Assembly (NCBI GenBank): GCA_021782295.1
Contig: JAJXVC010000101.1
Coordinates: 1 to 6,885 of the forward strand
From: a bacterium
GTDB taxonomy: Bacteria > Eremiobacterota > Eremiobacteria > Baltobacterales > Baltobacteraceae
DNA length: 6,885 nt
Direction of reading: 5' to 3'
This document shows, piece by piece, positions 5,915 to 6,885 of the stretch. Each line of letters starts with the position of its first letter. The first letter of the stretch is position 1. The position numbers were made by a program, and so were the translations under genes. The notes under the pieces were generated by a model that saw only the letters and a program-made list of their open reading frames with translations, made no database searches and was not told the DNA's origin.

Positions 5915-6885
5915 GTGAAATATCAAACTCTGCGTCGTGCGGCGTCGGCGGCGATCGTGCTAACGAGTTCGCTGAGCCCGGCCCTAGCGCTGGCCGCGTC
6001 GAGCGGCGCTCCGACGATCCCGGTGGTCGCGCGCGGCTATCGTGCTCCGGCACTGCCGGCGGCTACGTCGAGGATTCTCGGAATCACCGAACAACCGTTT
6101 GTCGGCATTCGTCTCCACGATGCAATTGCGATGGCTCTCCGCAAAAATCCCGATCTTGCGATTGCCGGAGAGAACGTCAAGATCGCACGATACGCGGTCG
6201 TCGCTGCAAAGGGCAATTTCGACCTTCGATTTCAGATCGCGCCTTCGGTTACGCATGTGACCGAGGCGCCGACGAACGCGTTTTTCGCCGGACCGAATTT
6301 TAGCCCGATCGTTCAGAACCAACAGAAGGTGGCGGGAACGCTGAGCGCATTACTGCCCGGCGGCGAAAGCGTGAGTGTTGGATTGTCGCAGAGCAAGACG
6401 ATCGACAACACCTTCATCAACGCGTTCGACCCGAGCTTTGCGACCTCACTCAACGTTGGACTCGACCAACCGTTGCTTCGCGGTGCGGGAATAAACCCCG
6501 CACGCGAACAACTGCAACTCGCCGTCGCCGGCTCGCGCGCAGCGCGCGCGCAAGCGCGGGCGCAAGCGGCTGCAACGATCGCCGGTGTTGAATCGACTTA
6601 CTGGCAGCTCGTTGCGGCATGGCGAAGCGTCGCCATCGCCCAGAGCGCCTTGCACGAGGCGCTGCTTCAAGAAGGCAGCGTTCGGCGGCTCGTCGCACGG
6701 GGCGCTGCGGCGCCGATCGAACGAACCGAGGCGCACGCGCAGGTGGAGAGCTTCCGCGCCACTCTCGATAGCGCTTTACAACAGGTCGCCGGGCTGCAAA
6801 ACGCGTTAAAAACAGAGATCCTCAGCGAGAGCAACGATCCGATCTGGCTTGCGAACCTCGTTCCCACCTCGCCGGCACGCGCGTT
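5915..6885 (+). CDS. TolC-family outer-membrane efflux protein (3'-truncated)
   Basis: The first 323 residues of an outer-membrane factor; the frame is still open at the right edge. The GTG start carries a short basic N-terminus and a Sec signal peptide (hydrophobic core about 9-26), with likely cleavage after ALA near residue 27. The mature part shows the first outer-membrane-efflux repeat. LHDAIAMALRKNPDLAIAGENV is the standard opening helix. A beta-strand region about 120-190 ends in LDQPLLRGAG (183-192). A long coiled helix rich in Ala/Arg/Gln follows, with STYWQLV (227-233) and a GAAAPIERTEAHAQVE turn-and-helix typical of the family. Full-length members are usually 430-520 residues, so the second repeat lies outside. 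The gap from the transporter stop is 8 nt. It should form the channel to which the EmrA-like adaptor docks, completing a one-operon tripartite pump. Having its own TolC-type gene suggests the pump does not rely on a shared housekeeping TolC. Confidence 0.92.
   Translation, partial: MKYQTLRRAASAAIVLTSSLSPALALAASSGAPTIPVVARGYRAPALPAATSRILGITEQPFVGIRLHDAIAMALRKNPDLAIAGENVKIARYAVVAAKGNFDLRFQIAPSVTHVTEAPTNAFFAGPNFSPIVQNQQKVAGTLSALLPGGESVSVGLSQSKTIDNTFINAFDPSFATSLNVGLDQPLLRGAGINPAREQLQLAVAGSRAARAQARAQAAATIAGVESTYWQLVAAWRSVAIAQSALHEALLQEGSVRRLVARGAAAPIERTEAHAQVESFRATLDSALQQVAGLQNALKTEILSESNDPIWLANLVPTSPARA

Noticed and set aside
1..6885. tRNA/rRNA genes, CRISPR arrays, insertion sequences, riboswitches, strong intrinsic terminators
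   Set aside because: No cloverleaf, spaced repeat array, transposase or terminal inverted repeat was seen, nor any hairpin plus T-run; nearly all of the window is accounted for by protein genes.

Overview
The window is GC-rich (roughly 60% by eye) bacterial DNA that is almost entirely coding. The organism is very probably a diderm (Gram-negative-type) bacterium. The evidence is a TolC-family outer-membrane efflux protein with a signal peptide and an EmrA-type periplasmic adaptor whose GNFVKV.QR signature is clear. The sequence alone does not fix the phylum. The gene style, with short TAATG and ATGA overlaps, would fit an uncultured diderm lineage such as Eremiobacterota/Vulcanimicrobiota, but that is only an impression.

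Left part (1-1414). A deaminase-type amidohydrolase enters from the left edge (2-649, +, 5' truncated). It runs tail-to-tail into a class A beta-lactamase-fold serine hydrolase (617-1414, -), with the last 33 bp shared. The serine hydrolase has the S-x-x-K, SDN and KTG motifs. It lacks a recognisable omega-loop glutamate and shows no signal peptide from the only available start.

Control region (1415-1546). This is the only intergenic stretch of note (132 bp). It separates the leftward serine hydrolase from a rightward gene block. It holds a perfect 12-bp palindrome and a 10/12 match to it 43 bp upstream, which together are a candidate operator pair.

Right part (1547-6885). Six genes lie head-to-tail on the + strand with overlaps or gaps of at most 8 nt, and look like one operon: a small STAS-domain protein; an exported LolA-like protein whose reading frame is broken by a net -1 shift; a TetR-family regulator; an EmrA/HlyD-type membrane-fusion protein; an EmrB/QacA-type 14-TM major facilitator transporter; and a TolC-type outer-membrane channel that is open at the right edge. 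The last three make a complete tripartite EmrAB-TolC-like exporter spanning inner membrane, periplasm and outer membrane. The TetR protein is its likely local repressor. Because no internal promoter is evident, it would have to act at the head of the block, 1 kb upstream of its own gene.

The least ordinary points are the STAS plus LolA-like pair fused transcriptionally to a drug/lipid-type pump, the frameshift in the LolA-like gene, the operator-like repeats, and the non-canonical active site of the serine hydrolase.
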